A stretch of 5,659 nt of DNA, taken from contig JBOGDQ010000128.1 in NCBI GenBank assembly GCA_050742975.1, positions 1-5,659 of the forward strand. Direction: 5' to 3'. Numbering within the stretch: the stretch's first letter is position 1; each line of letters starts with the position of its first letter. Under the pieces are notes generated by a model. That model saw nothing but the letters and a program-made list of their open reading frames with translations, was not told where the DNA came from and did no database searches. Of the stretch, positions 5,093-5,659 are shown piece after piece. The stretch comes from JBDTGE01 sp050742975. GTDB taxonomy: Bacteria; Actinomycetota; Actinomycetes; Mycobacteriales; Jatrophihabitantaceae. The position numbers and the translations under genes are program-made.

Positions 5093-5659
5093 GTGACATC
5101 CATCGTGCGTAACCGCGTGACGGCGCTGAGCGTGGCAGCGCTGGCTGCCGTCACGTTGCTCGCCGCGTGCTCCTCCAGCGGCAACAGCGACAGCAACGGC
5201 ACCGGCACCAGCACCCAGCCCGCGGCGGCCGGCGCCTCGGACGGCGCATCGGCAGGCGCGAACGTCGGCGTCGCCTACGCCAAAGCGGAACTGGCGAAGT
5301 TCGAGGGAACCCGGGACACCTACGGCACGCCGGTGCCGGTGGCCGATGTCCCGAGCCTGAAGGGCAAGACGATCTGGTACGTGCCGATCGGGACGGGCGT
5401 GCCGGTGCTCGCGAGCATCGGCACGGCGATGACCGACGCGCTGGGCAAGCTCGGCGCCAAGGTCCACGTCTGCGACGGCAAGTTCCAGCCGACGACCGTG
5501 GCCAGCTGCATGTCCACCGCGGTCACCCAGGATGCCAGCGCGGTCGTGACCGGCTTCGTCGACTACGCGGCCGCGCCGTCGGCGTTCCAGAGCATCGTCG
5601 CCCAGGGCATTCCGGTCCTCGTCGGCGGCGAGGCGCCGTCGGCCGGCGTGACGGCGAGC
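5093..5659 (+). CDS. ABC-importer solute-binding lipoprotein (Peripla_BP_4/sugar-binding type), 3' end cut by window edge
   Basis: 189 codons are visible and the frame is open at 5659. The N-terminus MTSIVRNR is a charged n-region, followed by a hydrophobic segment (9-22) and the lipobox LAAC with Cys26, the expected lipidation site for anchoring to the outer face of the membrane. Residues 27-56 are a Ser/Gly/Asn/Ala-rich linker. From about residue 57 an alpha/beta binding lobe begins. LKGKTIWYVPIGTGVPVLASIGTAMTDAL (89-117, in part), then AVVTGFVDYAA and GIPVLVGGEAP, resemble type I (ribose-like) binding proteins, although many members bind non-sugar ligands. The GTG at 5093 is preceded by AAAGGA with a 9-nt gap; a second GTG at 5105 is possible. 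It is divergent from the TetR gene. Permease and ATPase genes are expected beyond the edge. The ligand is unknown and is plausibly the substrate of the adjacent operon. Confidence 0.88.
   Translation, partial: MTSIVRNRVTALSVAALAAVTLLAACSSSGNSDSNGTGTSTQPAAAGASDGASAGANVGVAYAKAELAKFEGTRDTYGTPVPVADVPSLKGKTIWYVPIGTGVPVLASIGTAMTDALGKLGAKVHVCDGKFQPTTVASCMSTAVTQDASAVVTGFVDYAAAPSAFQSIVAQGIPVLVGGEAPSAGVTAS

Noticed and set aside
4915..5526. Minus-strand frames opposite the importer gene
   Set aside because: Antisense to a coding region with a clear lipoprotein signal on the plus strand; no domains.

Overview
The window is GC-rich throughout, with strong G/C bias at third codon positions, some GTG starts, a high-GC style lipoprotein signal and a Lys/Ala-rich protein tail. 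Together these suggest an actinobacterium (Actinomycetota). I cannot name a genus from the sequence alone. No rRNA, tRNA, CRISPR array, transposase or attachment site was seen.

Layout. Positions 1-3780 hold four minus-strand genes, read from right to left. They encode an isocitrate lyase/PEP-mutase superfamily C-C lyase (3780-2827, GTG start), an FAD-dependent fumarate-reductase/dehydrogenase-like flavoprotein (2827-1337), a short-chain dehydrogenase/reductase (1344-577) and an isochorismatase-family hydrolase (533 to beyond base 1, so 3'-truncated). The first three overlap by 1 and 8 nt and the fourth follows after 43 nt, so this is very probably one operon. Bases 3781-3911 hold its ribosome binding site, a perfect palindrome, a candidate promoter and the terminator-like hairpin of the next gene. 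A TetR-family regulator lies at 4667-3912 (minus). A 425-bp intergenic region (4668-5092) separates it from a divergent plus-strand gene for a lipoprotein solute-binding protein of an ABC importer, which starts at 5093 and runs off the right edge.

How it may work. The arrangement is that of a substrate-inducible catabolic locus: an importer binding protein, a local TetR-type regulator and an operon of redox, lyase and hydrolase enzymes. The lyase keeps the KRCGH active-site Cys motif of 2-methylisocitrate/dimethylmalate-type lyases. The flavoprotein and SDR could provide the oxidations that make its 2-hydroxy-dicarboxylate-like substrate. The actual substrate cannot be read from the sequence.

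Most notable signals. (1) A palindrome, CTGTAG-N6-CTACAG, lies before the catabolic operon, and a near copy with the same spacing and the same GGGAGAG extension lies before the binding-protein gene; these are probable operators of the local TetR protein. (2) Five 18-bp tandem repeats sit at the 5' end of the flavoprotein gene and encode Trp/Asp-rich hexapeptides that run directly into the FAD-binding fold. (3) Two enzymes have altered catalytic positions: Val in place of the nucleophilic Cys in the isochorismatase-family protein, and Thr in place of Ser in the SDR.
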